From contig JAVLRN010000006.1 of NCBI GenBank assembly GCA_032821775.1, positions 124,001 through 188,000 of the forward strand: DNA of 64,000 nucleotides, read 5' to 3'. A program made the position numbers and the translations under genes. This document shows, one piece after another, positions 9,605-20,999 of this stretch. Under the pieces are notes generated by a model. It made no database searches. It saw only the letters and a program-made list of their open reading frames with translations, and was not told the DNA's origin. The stretch is from Sanguinoderma infundibulare. Lineage: Eukaryota > Basidiomycota > Agaricomycetes > Polyporales > Polyporaceae. Every line of letters starts with the position of its first letter. Within the stretch, counting starts at the first letter, position 1.

Positions 9605-11836
9605 ATGGCCCTCCTTGCACCCTCCGGAAAGTGGGACGCTAGGTCCGTCGACGTGTCATGGCTACTCTGATAACCTGCTCACCGCCCCGTCTTCAGGTAT
9701 CTTGGCCCCGTCCCCCACGATGCGAGCTACTACACCAAGTGTATGCTTGGCGGTGCTCTGCGTGCCACTTCACCCACGCCGGTATCACGCCTCTGGACGT
9801 CACAAAATGCAACATGCAGGTGTGTGCCCACTCTGCTTTCCGCGCCTGAATCCCTTCCTTCTCTTGTCGCATCCACTTTCCGCACCGCTCGCCCTTCGTC
9901 CCCACCCCCTCCACGGACTCCTTGCTCGGCGGACGTGGTCTCCTTGTTCGATCGAGACCGAGCGCGCTGCCACGGTTCTTTCGTTCGATGTCCGCATGTC
10001 TTCCGCCTTTTCTCCCGCCTGCCCATCCTCTGCCGCTTCCGCCAAGCGTCCCTGCCCTCGCGCGACCGGTGCGCTGCCTTGTCCTGCTCCCCGTCCTCTC
10101 CCGCGCACGTTCGCATTCGAGACGTGCGGTCCTTGACAACTCCAATCGGAGCGGGGAAGTAGGCGTGCACGGTCCCACGCGAACCGACGGAATGATCGCC
10201 CCTTGTACACAATGACGCTAACCTGGGCTGTGGCACGGGTGCGGGTTGGAATTGGCCAACCCGAGGGCAAACCCGCACCCGTGCCATGGGTTTGCGGGTG
10301 CAGGCGCCGATATAGGCACCCACGCCCTGTGTTGATGTTGACCGTGTTTTCAGCCCCGGCCGGCTGCTCCTAAGCCATGTTCAGAGCCGCTTGAATGCCC
10401 AGACCACCCGGGCGGTGTTGTGTGTTGGGGAGTGGACATCTGCGAGTGTTGTCGTCGCCGACGATGCCCGCAAGGTTGCCAAGTTGCCGGATGTCGAGGA
10501 TGCGGAGGGCTCGGACTACGAGATGGACAAAGGCTGGGACGCGATTGATATAACGGCAGTCGACGGGTAAAGTACAACATGCTCTCATGTACGCTTCCTG
10601 AGCGAGTTGGAGCTCAAGCGCAAGCTGAGCTATGCATCCATGGCACATGCTCGGCGGACCCGTGATACATACATTGGTCTGCTACATACATGGTCTGCTC
10701 CCATGATGCCTCCACGCAGTCCGGAGTGCTGCAATGACAGCGAACTTCATCCAAACCCGCGCCCGAACCCGTACATCGACGGGTACGGGTTGTACCCGCC
10801 GCACCCGGCGCTCACCACCCGTACCCGAGGCAGACCCGCGGGTCGCGGGTGCGGGTTTTTCGCGGGTGCGGGTGTGGGTCAGGTCTCGGGCACCCGCGGG
10901 TTCACCCGTGCCACAGCCTACGCTGACCTCGATCCTTCCCTCCAACAGGTGAGCCCCGCAAAATACAAGGGTCTCGTCTCCGGCCTGCGCACCCTCGTCG
11001 CCGAGGAGGGCTCCAATGGTCTCTGGAAAGGCTTCGGCCCCACCTTCGTCGGCTACTCGCTCCAGGGTCTCTTCAAGTACGGTCTCTACGAGGTCTTCAA
11101 GGACATGTACATGAACATCGCCGGCGAGGAGGCCTCGGCGCAGTACAAGCCCGCCATCTGGCTGGCCGGCTCCGCCTCGGCCGAGGTCTTTGCCGACATC
11201 GCGCTCTGCCCGCTCGAGATGACCAAGGTCAAGATCCAGACGTCGCCCGCCGGCACCTTCCCCGTCCCCATGTTCGCCGCCCTCAAGGAGATGAGCGTCC
11301 GGAGCGCCGAGACCCGCTACCCCTTCGGCTCCCTCGTCCCCCTCTGGTCCCGTCAGGTGCGTTATCCCATCTCCGCCTTTTTTGTTTACGGTCATGTTTG
11401 TGTTTGTGGGTGCGACCCCGACTGACGTCACGCACCGCTTCTTTGCATGGCATCTGCGCAGATCCCGTACACGATGGCCAAGTTCTGCTTCTACGAGTAC
11501 ATCGTCAGCCTCTTCTACTGCCACGTCTTCACCGGGCCCAAGGAGAGCTACGGCAAGCCGACGCAGCTCGGCGTCACCTTTGCATCCGGCTACATCGCCG
11601 GCATCATCTGCGCCGTCGTCTCCCACCCCGCCGACTCGCTCGTCTCGCTCATGGGCAAGCCCGAGAACAAGGGCAAGGCCCTCGGCCAGATCGCGTCCGA
11701 GACCGGCGTCCTCACGCTCGCCACCAAGGGCCTCGGCACCCGTGTACTCATGATTGGTACCCTTACCGGCTTCCAGTGGTGGATCTACGACTCGTTCAAG
11801 ACCGCGATGGGCCTTGGGACGACTGGGGGCAAGTAG
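9605..11836 (+). CDS. MIR1: Mitochondrial phosphate carrier (Pi transporter), four exons, one apparent frameshift
   Basis: Solute-carrier family protein that imports phosphate into the mitochondrial matrix for ATP synthesis. Exons: 9605-9630, 9697-9819, 10949-11356, 11462-11836; about 310 aa, close to the usual 310 aa of the family. All three carrier signature motifs are visible: ITPLDVTKCNMQ in exon 2, CPLEMTKVKIQ in exon 3 and SHPADSLVSLM in exon 4. Phases agree at every junction except inside exon 2. There YYTKCMLGGAL and FTHAGITPLDVTKCNMQ lie in different frames, so one base is missing near 9755-9763. Because the rest is intact, a sequencing or assembly error is as likely as a real mutation. 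Intron 2 is unusually long (1,129 bp) and contains a hAT transposon remnant. The start gives a short hydrophilic N-terminus; upstream is a pyrimidine-rich leader. Confidence 0.9.
10224..10920 (+). mobile_element. Internally deleted hAT transposon inside intron 2 of the phosphate carrier gene
   Basis: The 697-bp element begins TGGGCTGTGGCACGGGT and ends with the inverted complement of TAGGCTGTGGCACGGGT, matching at 16 of 17 positions. It is flanked by 8-bp direct repeats, CGCTAACC (10216-10223) and CGCTGACC (10921-10928), 7 of 8 identical, as expected for hAT insertion. Subterminal regions are rich in further copies of the ACCCGCACCCGTGCC-type motif on both strands. It is non-autonomous, carrying only the tail of a transposase frame. 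The 3' target copy lies about 20 bp before the acceptor of the host intron and supplies a CTGAC branch-like site. Confidence 0.88.
10350..10570 (+). pseudogene. C-terminal remnant of a fungal hAT transposase
   Basis: The open frame reads SPGRLLLSHVQSRLNAQTTR and then AVLCVGEW, followed by an acidic tail and a TAA at 10568. This is the dimerisation-domain end typical of fungal hAT transposases. The catalytic RNase-H-like part and the zinc finger are absent, so it cannot mobilise itself. It lies inside the terminal inverted repeats described above and runs in the same direction as the host gene. Confidence 0.8.
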
Positions 11837-12437
11837 ACCCGTGTCGGGAGTGGGATGAGGGATGGAAAGAAGCGGCGTGCGCCACGAGGGCGCGAGGCCG
11901 TGTTGGTTGCAGCTGCGGTCGACACGACACGACACGATACGGCGACTGTCCTTCTGTTGTTCTGCATATGGTCGATGCTCGCTCACTTTCTCCGCTGTTC
12001 ATAGAGTACTACCTACATACCCTAATTTTTTCTGGTGTGTGCAAATCAAAACTACACGCTGATTGTAGCAAAGGTCTTGAAGGAAGTTCCGCATGATCAG
12101 CCAGGCGTCATCAGCGAGGTCGAGTCCTCTCTATGTATGTCATGTTGGATATCGCGGACGCGCCATGAATTATTCGCGCAGTCACACGGAGGAGGTAGAG
12201 CAGAGAGGGCTTTCAGGGCAGCCCGAAACACGATCCAATCCATTCCGACACGAAACCAAAACCGCAAACGAAAACACCAGACTCCAGAGGCAATACAGCA
12301 CAGCGAAACAACAGGCAGAACAGAACGGTGACTAGGGCTACAGCGCGCAGCGACGAAAGCGTCCGCGATTACAGGTACTACTACAATGGGGCAGCTTCGA
12401 AGAGCTCAAGGCAGATCCAGACAGACGGAAAATAAAA
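11837..12437. other. Intergenic region between two convergent genes
   Basis: Holds the 3' flanks of the phosphate carrier (plus strand) and of the large disordered protein (minus strand). An AT-rich stretch near 12020-12065 and AATAAA-like sequence at 12430-12436 could serve 3'-end formation. No gene seen. Confidence 0.5.
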
Positions 12438-15400
12438 TTACATCACAAAGTTCTCGACGAGGTAGCACGCACCGAGGAGGACGGAGAGCTTCGCGACGTA
12501 CGCCGCGCTCCATCCCTCCAGCCACGACCCCTCCTCGCGCTCGCGCTCCCGCGCGGGAGTGTGGGCGGAAGCAGGGGATGAGGATGAGGGTGGCGGGTGG
12601 GTGGATGAAGGAGAGGTGTGTTCCGCGCCCTTATTCGAGGGCGAACTCGCGCTCTTCTTCTTCGGGGTCTTCGGGCTCGCGTGAGCGCTCGGGGCTGCTC
12701 TCCTCTTCGGAGGCGTCGCCGCGGGCGTGTCCTTCTTCGGAGACTTGGACGGAGTCTTCCGAGGGGTCCCGCTCAGCAGGTTGGGACGCGCCGGAGAGGG
12801 AGAGGGCGAGCGGGAGCGCGGGGGCTGGGCGACCGCGGACGCCTCTGAGTCCTCGGACGATGACGACGTCGTGGACGTCAGGGACGGCGCGCGGAACCGG
12901 TTGCGCGGACACACGAGCTAAAAGGAGGAGAGGAAGATCAAGTTAGCCATACATGATGCAAGAGACAAAAAAGCGAGGAGGGGGACATACCCGACGCGAG
13001 GCAGAAGATCTCGAGTTTGGAGGGGAGGGCGCAGGAGACTCGGACTCGCTGGCAGACCTATTCGAAGGCTCGTTGGCTAGGGCAGCGGCGGCGGCCCAGG
13101 GCGACCATCCGGGTGTCTGGGAGGCACTCGCGGGAGCGGGAGTGGAACGGCGGAGGACGCGCTTCGTCGGACGCGGACTCGGGCTCGCATGCGCGCGCCG
13201 TTCGTAGGGGGTCGCGAACCAACGCTTTTCGGGTCGCCGGACTGATGGACTCGGAGTTGGAGCTGTCGGCTGTGGTGGGGCGAAGATGATGGGTAATGGA
13301 GTGAGCGGCCGGTCTTTGAGTTCGGCTGGCTGCTCCGAGTCGCTGGCAGGAACGTGTTCAGCAGGCTCGAGGGGGGCCGCCTGCTCTCCGACGAGTGAGG
13401 GCGGAACGGGTGTCTCAGGCTCAGACTCGGGCACTGGTGGCGGGAAGGTGCTCGAGACTAAGGGTTCGGGCGCACTTGGAGAGACCCGATCCGTAGACGA
13501 AGTCCGTGGTGCTAGGGACTCGGCTTCCTTCCCTGACGATGAATCCGCCAGTGCCAAGGGCGTGACCTCCGGCTGTACAGCAGGCTCACGCTCGGGTTCC
13601 GGCTCAGTGGTCGACACCAGCTGGGGTTGCTCCGGCTCCTTGTAGCTGAAATCGAACTTGAACTCGAATTTGAACTGAAGCGCGTTCTCCGATGTCGGTG
13701 CTGCGGAAGGTTGCTCCTGCTGTTCGACGTTCGGCGGAGCGGGAGGCGCGACAAATCTCGCATCAATCCCGTGCACCGAGTTGTCACGATCCAGATCCGC
13801 CTCACCCGTGGCTACCTCAACGTCTCCCTCGTTGAACTGAGGGAAGACATGGGGCATCTGGTCGGTCACATTCGCTGAAACGAGGGTTGCGGATGAGACC
13901 TCCTGAGGGACGAAGGCATCCATGTCGTGGTCTTCGTCAGCGAGAACAACCGCCCCGTGAACTTGGTCGGAGACCGGACATGGCAAGTGCAAAGACCCCT
14001 CGAGAGCGGCGCAAGTGCTAGCCATGGTATCAGGAGCGGCCGCAGACCAGCCGATGTATGAGTCCAAGTCGAAGGTGGACAAAGAAGCCGGTTCGGCGGG
14101 CGCGAGCTTGGTCTCATCCATCGCGACATCTTCCTTTACCGAATTGTCCGGAAAGACTTGATGGATCATCTTGGCCAATAAGTCGAAATCTACAGCCCCA
14201 AGTCCTGCCGGCTGCCCTTGCAAGTCCACAGCCGATTCTGATGGCGCCGCTGGTGTCGGTCCGTCAGACGGATAGACATCCGCCATAGCAGAGGGTACGC
14301 TGATGGCATCCGTAAACTCGGCCGCGCCATCGAGGAACGACAGCAACTCCTCATCCGATATCGGCTGGAGCGACTGAGAGCAGTCGTATCCAACGTTGTC
14401 TGCCTCGACTTCCATCTCTGATGAGATTCTGGTATTCGATTGCGTTATTAGCACTTCACCAAGCGGATAATTCGATGCACATACGGATGGAATTGCAGAG
14501 ATCCCGTATCCTCCCGGTGCGACATATTGCCAGAAACAACCGGAGCGCTGGGAAGCGCTGGATCGTAGAGAGGAGCAAGAGCCGGCGAGGTGGAAGGGGG
14601 AGCCACCGGAGGCAGCGAGGGAGCAGCAGCGATCGAACTTGCGAAGCTGGTGAAGAGAACCATTCAGCATTTCCAACGCCATCCTGTAACCATTCAACCA
14701 ACCCAGACTCACTTCGGACTACTGGAAGCGGGCGAAGTCATCAATCCTCTCGCCTGCCGGCAAGCCAAGGTGTGCCCGCTGCTCGGGCTCCCAGCAGCGG
14801 CACGGTCGCAATAACATTCGAACCGGACGTCTTCGTCCGCCCGTGCCTTGCCCTTGTTATCGGATGCCCGCCGCTGTGCCTCGAACTGACGTTGGTTGTA
14901 CTGCAGCTCGGCGTGCGAGAGGCCCAGTCCGTCAGCACCGACAATCTCACCGAAGCCCGGGTGGACCTCTGGAACCGTCACGGGCACGTCGGCGTCGGCG
15001 TCCGTAGCCTTGCCCTTGCCTTTGTCAACGCGGGGTGTCCTGCAGGTCGTCATCTCTCGTCAGATATATATAAACGTGGAATAAGTACAGAAATCTACGC
15101 ACTCGGACTTTGCCACAGCAGCGGCAACGATCGCTTGTTGGATGATCGCTTTCCTCGCCTCGGCGCGCTTTACTTCATTTTCGCGGGCCCTTCTCCGCGC
15201 CTCCTGCGCTGCATCCCCGCTCAGGCGACTCGGATTGCCAGAGGAGACGTTGGCCGCGTTTGTGAGCCTGCGGCTGTAATCCGCCCCTGCCCCGTTATAC
15301 CCTTCCATGATTGTAAGGATCTGCGGCCCTCCCATCCCGGACGCACTGGGAGCGACGGAAGACGAGGCGGGCGTGCAGGTGGTTGCGGCAGTGGTCGGCG

Positions 15401-18172
15401 AAGACGCATAGGGCTTCGTGACCGTGGGCGTAGACGCAGGGGCACCGGGTTTGGGTGCAGGTGCGGGAACGGGAACGGGAGCGGACGTATGCTTGGCCGG
15501 ACCATTGATGGGCGCGGACTCGTCGTACTCGTTGTTCTCCTCCTCCTCTTCTTCTTCTTCGTCTTCGTCGTCATCAGTGTCTTCCTCGTCCTCCTCCTCC
15601 GTCTCGTAGTCACCATCTTCCTCGTCCTCGTCCTCGTCCTCATCCTCCCCGTCGATGAGCTTCCTTTCCCGCTCCTCGTCGCTATAACCGAGCGAGATCG
15701 CGTCCTCCTCATCGTCATCCTCGGGTTTGTCGTAGGGCTTGAAGCCCTCCAGGCTCAGGCTCGGGCCCTGCTCTGCCACGATAGGAACCGGAACGTCCGT
15801 CGCGACTTCGGACGTCTTCTCCTGCTCGACCGGTGCCGGATCCGATGTAGGCGTAGACGTAGAAGTCGGCGCATCACCAGTACTAGTCACAGCAGGAATG
15901 GGAACGGTCTCCCACTCATCCTCCTCGTCTGACGATTCATCCCTGTCGTCCTCTGCGAGCGGCTGAGTTTCCGTGTCGACGGCAGATTGGACGACGGAAG
16001 CGACAGGCTGAGGTTCGCTCGCCGGGTTCTCCGCCTCGACGAGCGGGACTTCGAATTCCGTTAACGAGGTTTTCTGGACAGCAGGACACTCGACGTCGTC
16101 CCAGGGTACCAAAAACAACCCAGGGATGACCGTGGACGCTGGGACGGGAGCAGGGGGGATCCGCTCCGCCGCCTTGGAAGAAGACTCTCGTGCTCGCTGG
16201 GGAGTCTCGGGCGTGATGATGATCTCGGGTATCACCATCGCGAAGTCGGGGGCCGTCGACTGTTGAGAGGGGAAAGGAAAGGTGTTTGCGTTGTTGTCCG
16301 ACCTGACGAGCTCCGTAGCGACTTCCATCGCCACCTCGGTAGAGACGCAGTCGTCAGAGTTCATGTCGACGTCCTGTTCTACGAGGACCAGGCCCGGGAC
16401 CGCAGAAGATGACTGGAAGACGGGCTGAGACAGCTGTGGCGCGCCACTGCCGCTATGAGGGTGCCCCAGAGCGACGTTGACGGAAGCATCAACATCCATG
16501 CTCACGTCCTCCTCTCGCAATGGCGCAGCCAGTTGCAGGAAGATATGCGGTTGCGGGTTGACCGTGGCATCCAATTCCATGGGCTGCTGGGGTGCGGATG
16601 CCCAGGACGGGTCCGGTGAGAATGACTGGACGGAGGTTGACGACGCCGATGCCGAAAACTGAGGGTGACATTGCGTCCGCTGGTTCCAAGAAGAGACCAG
16701 CTGCCCGAATGGCGGTGCTCGTGCGAGCTGGAGGAAACCATGACCAGCGGGAGTGGTAGGAGTGGCGGAAGTGGTGGCGGCCCCGGGCCACGACATCTCG
16801 TCTTGAGAGGCGGGGACGGCGGGGACGGTGTAGGGGATGATTGAGACGGTGGTGACGGAAGGCTGGAAGACGGGTGCGGAATGGCGTCCGGAACGAATGA
16901 GCCTAAGTGGATATTATGAAGAAGGAACAGAACAAACGTACCTCCGTCGGCGCCTCCGCCTGCGCTGGGGGAGAAGGAGATCTCCGAGAGAGAGGTTCTC
17001 CATTCTCTATTGCTGTGACCGGCTCCTGCTTGTTCTTAGTGGGCGTCGGATTAGGAAGAAGGTCGGCATCCTCATCGTTGGGCGATCCGGAAACCTCGGC
17101 GTAATGGTGATTGAACAACTCATTGAATCTGGCTGTCTCCGACGGCGTCCTCGGCGCCGGCGACTCGCGCGGGCTAACGTCCCGGATGTCCTCCGCGTAC
17201 AAACCAGGAGTCGACGTGGATGGGGTAGGGAATTGTGGTACATCTGAACGGAGCGCGCTGGCGGCTGCTAGCTCGCGCCCTAGATCGAGAAGAAACGTCT
17301 CGGTCTCATTCAACGGCTTCGACGACTTGGCCACTGGTGCATCGTCGTTGGCGTCGACGTTCTCGGGCGGTGGCGGAGTGTTGGGGCGGGTCGGTACCCA
17401 ACCATGCTCCTCGCCATCGTCGGTTGGTATCTCGCGGACCGATGGATGTGGGGTAGGAGGACGACGCCCCCGGTAGGCGTCAGGAACACGTTCCGTGTCG
17501 GACTCGTAATCGGGAAGACCAGCGTCCGATTCGGCTTCGCGCGATACTTGCGGTGGGCGGGGAGCAAAGGCCACCGTCGAATGGCCGTAAGGGCTCGCCC
17601 GCTCCACCCGCCTCGGCCTCCGGTCGACACCCCCAGACGAGCTGCAACCCAGGTTAACGTCCAAGTAATACGGATGAACAACAACCCTGTATATCTTACC
17701 TCTGTGATGTATGCAGCGCGTCGTTCCCCGCCCCCCGCGTGCTCCGTGCATCACGTACTTTCCGTCTTGTCTCAGGCTCCTTCGCAGGCTCGCGAGTCCC
17801 CCTCTGTCCCTTGCCCTTTCCCTTCGATTCCGAGTTCTTCGTAGCCTCAGGATCGCTAGACGGCATAGAGAGTGAGTAGAAAATGCGAAAGTGGATGAAA
17901 CGGAAGACGTACGTCGCGGACTTGAGCTTGCCGTCGTTAATTGGGGGAACCATTGCCCGAGGTGGTCGGATGGTCGAAGGGCCCGCAACGGGCTCAGAGG
18001 ATGGAGGAGGGTACGATGAGGAAGAGATTGGAAAAGTGTCGAATGCGGCGTCGAGAAGTGGTTGTGTGGCGCTGGTGGTTGCACCAGTCGAGGGTGGCGT
18101 CGGCTCGCGCAGAGGAGACGATGGCTTGCTCGGGGGCGGGAGGGACTTCAGCCAGTTGGTGATGTCATGCAT
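12438..18172 (-). CDS. 1,760-aa low-complexity protein with C-terminal hydrophobic anchor, eight exons
   Basis: Eight exons: 18172-17913, 17855-17700, 17641-16942, 16862-15103, 15039-14713, 14646-14485, 14428-12991 and 12917-12438. All junctions are GT-AG and phase-consistent, giving 1,761 codons. The protein is dominated by Pro/Ser/Thr/Glu. Exon 4 holds a long Asp/Glu run (about 15540-15660) followed by Pro/Ala-rich linkers. Its end is an Arg/Ala/Glu-rich helix, possibly coiled coil (about 15105-15240). The last exon has KTPSKSPKK-type basic repeats and ends in about 22 mostly hydrophobic residues (AAYVAKLSVLLGACYLVENF), a candidate tail anchor in the ER or nuclear envelope. No enzymatic domain recognised. 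An in-frame ATG at 18274 would add 34 residues. Function unknown; a membrane-tethered scaffold is inference. Confidence 0.75.
15541..15660 (-). repeat. Acidic-codon microsatellite in the large gene
   Basis: Interrupted TCC/TCT/TTC/GTC repeats on the plus strand encode a run of Glu and Asp broken by a few Tyr, Thr and Gly. Such tracts change length readily, and allele variation is likely. Confidence 0.7.
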
Positions 18173-18289
18173 GTCTCGTAGCGGCGGTTGGCAGAAAGGG
18201 AGTGGAGATGGTGGTGGTAGTGGCGCAAGTCGGGAATCGGGAGTCGGGATGAAAAGAGGCGTATAAACCGGCACCCACTTTCGGACCTC

Positions 18290-19526
18290 GGCTATTTGAA
18301 TTTTGGTACAATGGGCGGCCGCGATCCGGGGGACTCCAGTGGCGTGCGCCCCGTACCCATTTCCTGTTTCGCTCTAGATTCTCCAGAACCGTCTGCACAG
18401 GCCTCCGCGGAAAGCCTGAGCTTTCCAGGTGAACATGTCTGTTTCCGTCGTCCACGTGTCGATGGCGACTGGCCACCAGAAGAAGGCCCTTGTGCTCCTC
18501 CAACGGTCGGCAACCGATCGGCATCTCGACGGACAGGCGGGTTGTCCGCACCCGCCCAAGAGGGAAATCTTGGGGCCAATGGTCAGGAAGCTTGAAAGTT
18601 CCTTTGTTCTGGGCGCTGTTGAAGAAATTTGAAACTCCACTTCCCGAGGATTTCCTTCGCAAGGATACAGGCGCCTTTCCCGCCGTCCAGCCATGCTTTC
18701 CGTAACGCGGTAACTGAGGTGCGTGGACCTGAGCGGTGGGGACAATAAGGCGCAGATGAGAGACCAGGCCAACGGTGTGCGGCGGCATTCCGAATCGGAG
18801 AGTCCTGCCTTGTTTGGCCCGTGCACAGCCACAGATTTGTCTCACCTCCCGCCACCTGCTCGCTTGTGCGTCCTGCGGCCTCACGATCGACTCACGTCGG
18901 GCATTCACTGTATACAGCCTGTACGGGCTGAACTGCTGACAGCACTGTACCTTTAGTCTGATAATAGTATAAAGGCAAGGAAATAATGACAGGGTGCTCA
19001 CCTTCAAGCAAGCTGTACTCACGGAGTCGCGAGCCTCGAGGCCAATCTTCTATCCCAAGTAGGCAGGAGACGTTGCTATGTGAGTATAAGCATGCACATC
19101 CTTGTCCATCCAGGAAGGCTCTGGCGTGCAGCACTCGGAACACAGAAGAAGCAGAGGCGATATCGATAAGTATTCATCACACGCACCTTGCCTTCCTTGG
19201 AACTTGGTCGCACGCGCACATCGATGGGGAAGACGAGTGCAAAAACGTGAGCGTGCCGTGCATTGCGAGCAGGTTCAGAGGTAAGTAACGGCGGTCCTGG
19301 ACCCCCGAGAGAGAATTCATAGCTAAAGATACATCGACGTTCATTACTCATTATACGTGCACGACCTGCGATCTCGATAAACCAGGAAAGAAAGAAAGAA
19401 TTATCAGACACGAACCAGACGACGCATATCGCAGCTTTCAAAGCTCACATCCCTCATAAGTTAACCCATAAGACAACAGTGCCGCGAACAAGCGCGACCG
19501 CGCGCGCAATGACGCGCAAATCAAAA
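18290..19526. other. Intergenic region, no gene recognised
   Basis: Upstream side of the large minus-strand gene. Open frames of 95-285 codons occur on both strands (notably minus 18165-19022) but none shows a domain or splice support. Confidence 0.45.
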
Positions 19527-20728
19527 TCAGTCGCTACCAGTGATCCCGCCCGTCGCGCCCGCGGTCGCGATGCGGGACGCCGCGTCGGCCTGCGTCGTGC
19601 ACGCGAGCGACGTGCCCGCCTTGTTGACGAGCGGGAGCGCGAAGCACTGCGTCGTCGCGCCGCAACCCATGTTGACGAACTTGCCGTCGACGCACATCGC
19701 GAAGCCGCCGTCGATGCACGCCTGGTCGCCCTCTGAGCAGCTCGAGTCGGCGGTGAGGCTCGCGAACTGCGCGTTTAGCTTCTGCGCGTCCAGCCCGTTC
19801 TGGAGCTGGAAGTTGGACGAGGACGTGGATGAGGACGTGGTGGAGGATGTGGTAGAGGAGGAGGATGCGTCGGAGCAGGAAGAGGAGGGCGCGGCGGGTT
19901 GGGCGGATGGCTGTGTGGACTTCGCGGCGGCTGCGGTCGTCGCGGCGGAAGCGGCCTGGGTCTTCCCCGACGCCGCTGAGCCAGAGCCGCCCGGGATGTT
20001 CTTCAGCCCGGGATCCTGAGTGATGTCGGTAAGCTGCGTGCCGTCCGCGATGGGTCCAGACGGGTTTGCGGCGCAGGAACCGAGGGGGGAGAGCGGAGAG
20101 GAGAGGCCGAAAGGGATGGTGCCCGCGGAGCCGAGCGCGAGGCCGCCTACGAACGTTTGCTGGTTCGCGCCCTGGAACTGGCACTGGAAGAGGCCGTCGA
20201 GCTCGGAGTTCTTTGGGGCCTGCTGGCAGTATGGCACTGCCTGCGAGGTTGGCTGGACGGCGCGCGACTCGTTGAGCATGGAAACGCGGGTTATTAGCGC
20301 AACAGCGATAGAGACGTACCGTGTTGCGCGGCTGCTGCACAAAGACCTGGGTGAGCTTGATCATGGTCGCGTCGCTGTTGAGCGTCTTCGCGAGGTCAAT
20401 CATCGCGTCCGCCGCGTTCTGCTGGTCGCAGGGACCGGCGGCGGCGAGGAGCGTCGAGAACGCGGTCACGGAGACCGGGTTGCACTTTTCGGCGCCACCA
20501 GCCGCGAGCTGTCAAAATGAAAGTCAACGGTCGCTCTCACGGTTCGAAAACTGTCAAAAAAGTGGCGGATGAAGTGCACCGGGCGAACTGGAGACCTACA
20601 CAAGCCTGCTCCCAGAGCGCGGTCGAAGCAGAGATGGTTTGGGCGATGCGCTTGTTGAGAGGCGCGCCCTGGGCGTGCAGGGAGAGGGAGACGATGGTCA
20701 GGAGGAGGGCAGAAGTGAGATGAACCAT
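19527..20728 (-). CDS. Secreted protein with Ser/Thr-rich linker and C-terminal cysteine domain (CBM19-like)
   Basis: Three exons, 20728-20600, 20508-20320 and 20267-19527, separated by 91- and 52-bp introns; 352 aa, phases consistent. Residues 1-21 form a signal peptide with a hydrophobic core ending in HAQGAPL. The first 140 residues carry paired cysteines (PCDQQNAADA, PYCQQAP). A Ser/Thr/Ala-rich, probably O-glycosylated linker follows. The last 75 residues have the pattern C-SEGDQAC-x8-C-x8-GCG-x4-CFALPLVN, which resembles fungal carbohydrate-binding module 19 (chitin-binding). Predicted extracellular or cell-wall protein. No catalytic domain is visible, so an enzyme role is not claimed. 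A 505-bp piece of this gene is duplicated at 1397-1901. The CBM19 label is by recollection of the pattern. Confidence 0.72.
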
Positions 20729-20950
20729 TGTGAGTCTGAACTGCGGTGTCTGTAGCCTAGCTAGGGCGTGCGTGTCAGGACCAGAAGAGAGCGTCGAGCT
20801 GAGGAAGCGTCAAGTGAATGAATGATCAACGAGAGAAGGACAAGGGTCTGAGCACCGCTCGAGCTGAGGGAAGCTGAACTGAACACGGACAAAGAGAGAG
20901 GGGGGGAGGCGATGGAGATGGGGAACGAACATCGCTCGAGGACTGCGGTC

Positions 20951-20957
20951 TATATAT
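20951..20957 (-). promoter_or_regulatory. TATA-like element of the secreted-protein gene
   Basis: A TATATAT stretch about 225 bp upstream of the ATG at 20728. The distance allows a 5' UTR of ordinary fungal length. Position and sequence only. Confidence 0.35.
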
Positions 20958-20999
20958 GCGTTGCGTAAGGATGCGCTTCGCATTCGCATGCTCTGTTGC

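Noticed and set aside
10682..11986. 434-codon minus-strand frame, Gly/Glu/Asp-rich
   Set aside because: Lies antisense to the phosphate-carrier exons and the hAT element. It is open because of the strong GC bias at third codon positions of the real gene.
14421..15932. 503-codon plus-strand frame with hydrophobic runs
   Set aside because: Antisense to exons 4-6 of the large gene. The hydrophobic Val/Leu/Phe run is the complement of the Asp/Glu tract, not a membrane protein.
16903..16941. 39-bp intron in the large gene
   Set aside because: This shorter acceptor would break the reading frame; the acceptor at 16863 (79-bp intron) keeps the phase of exon 4.
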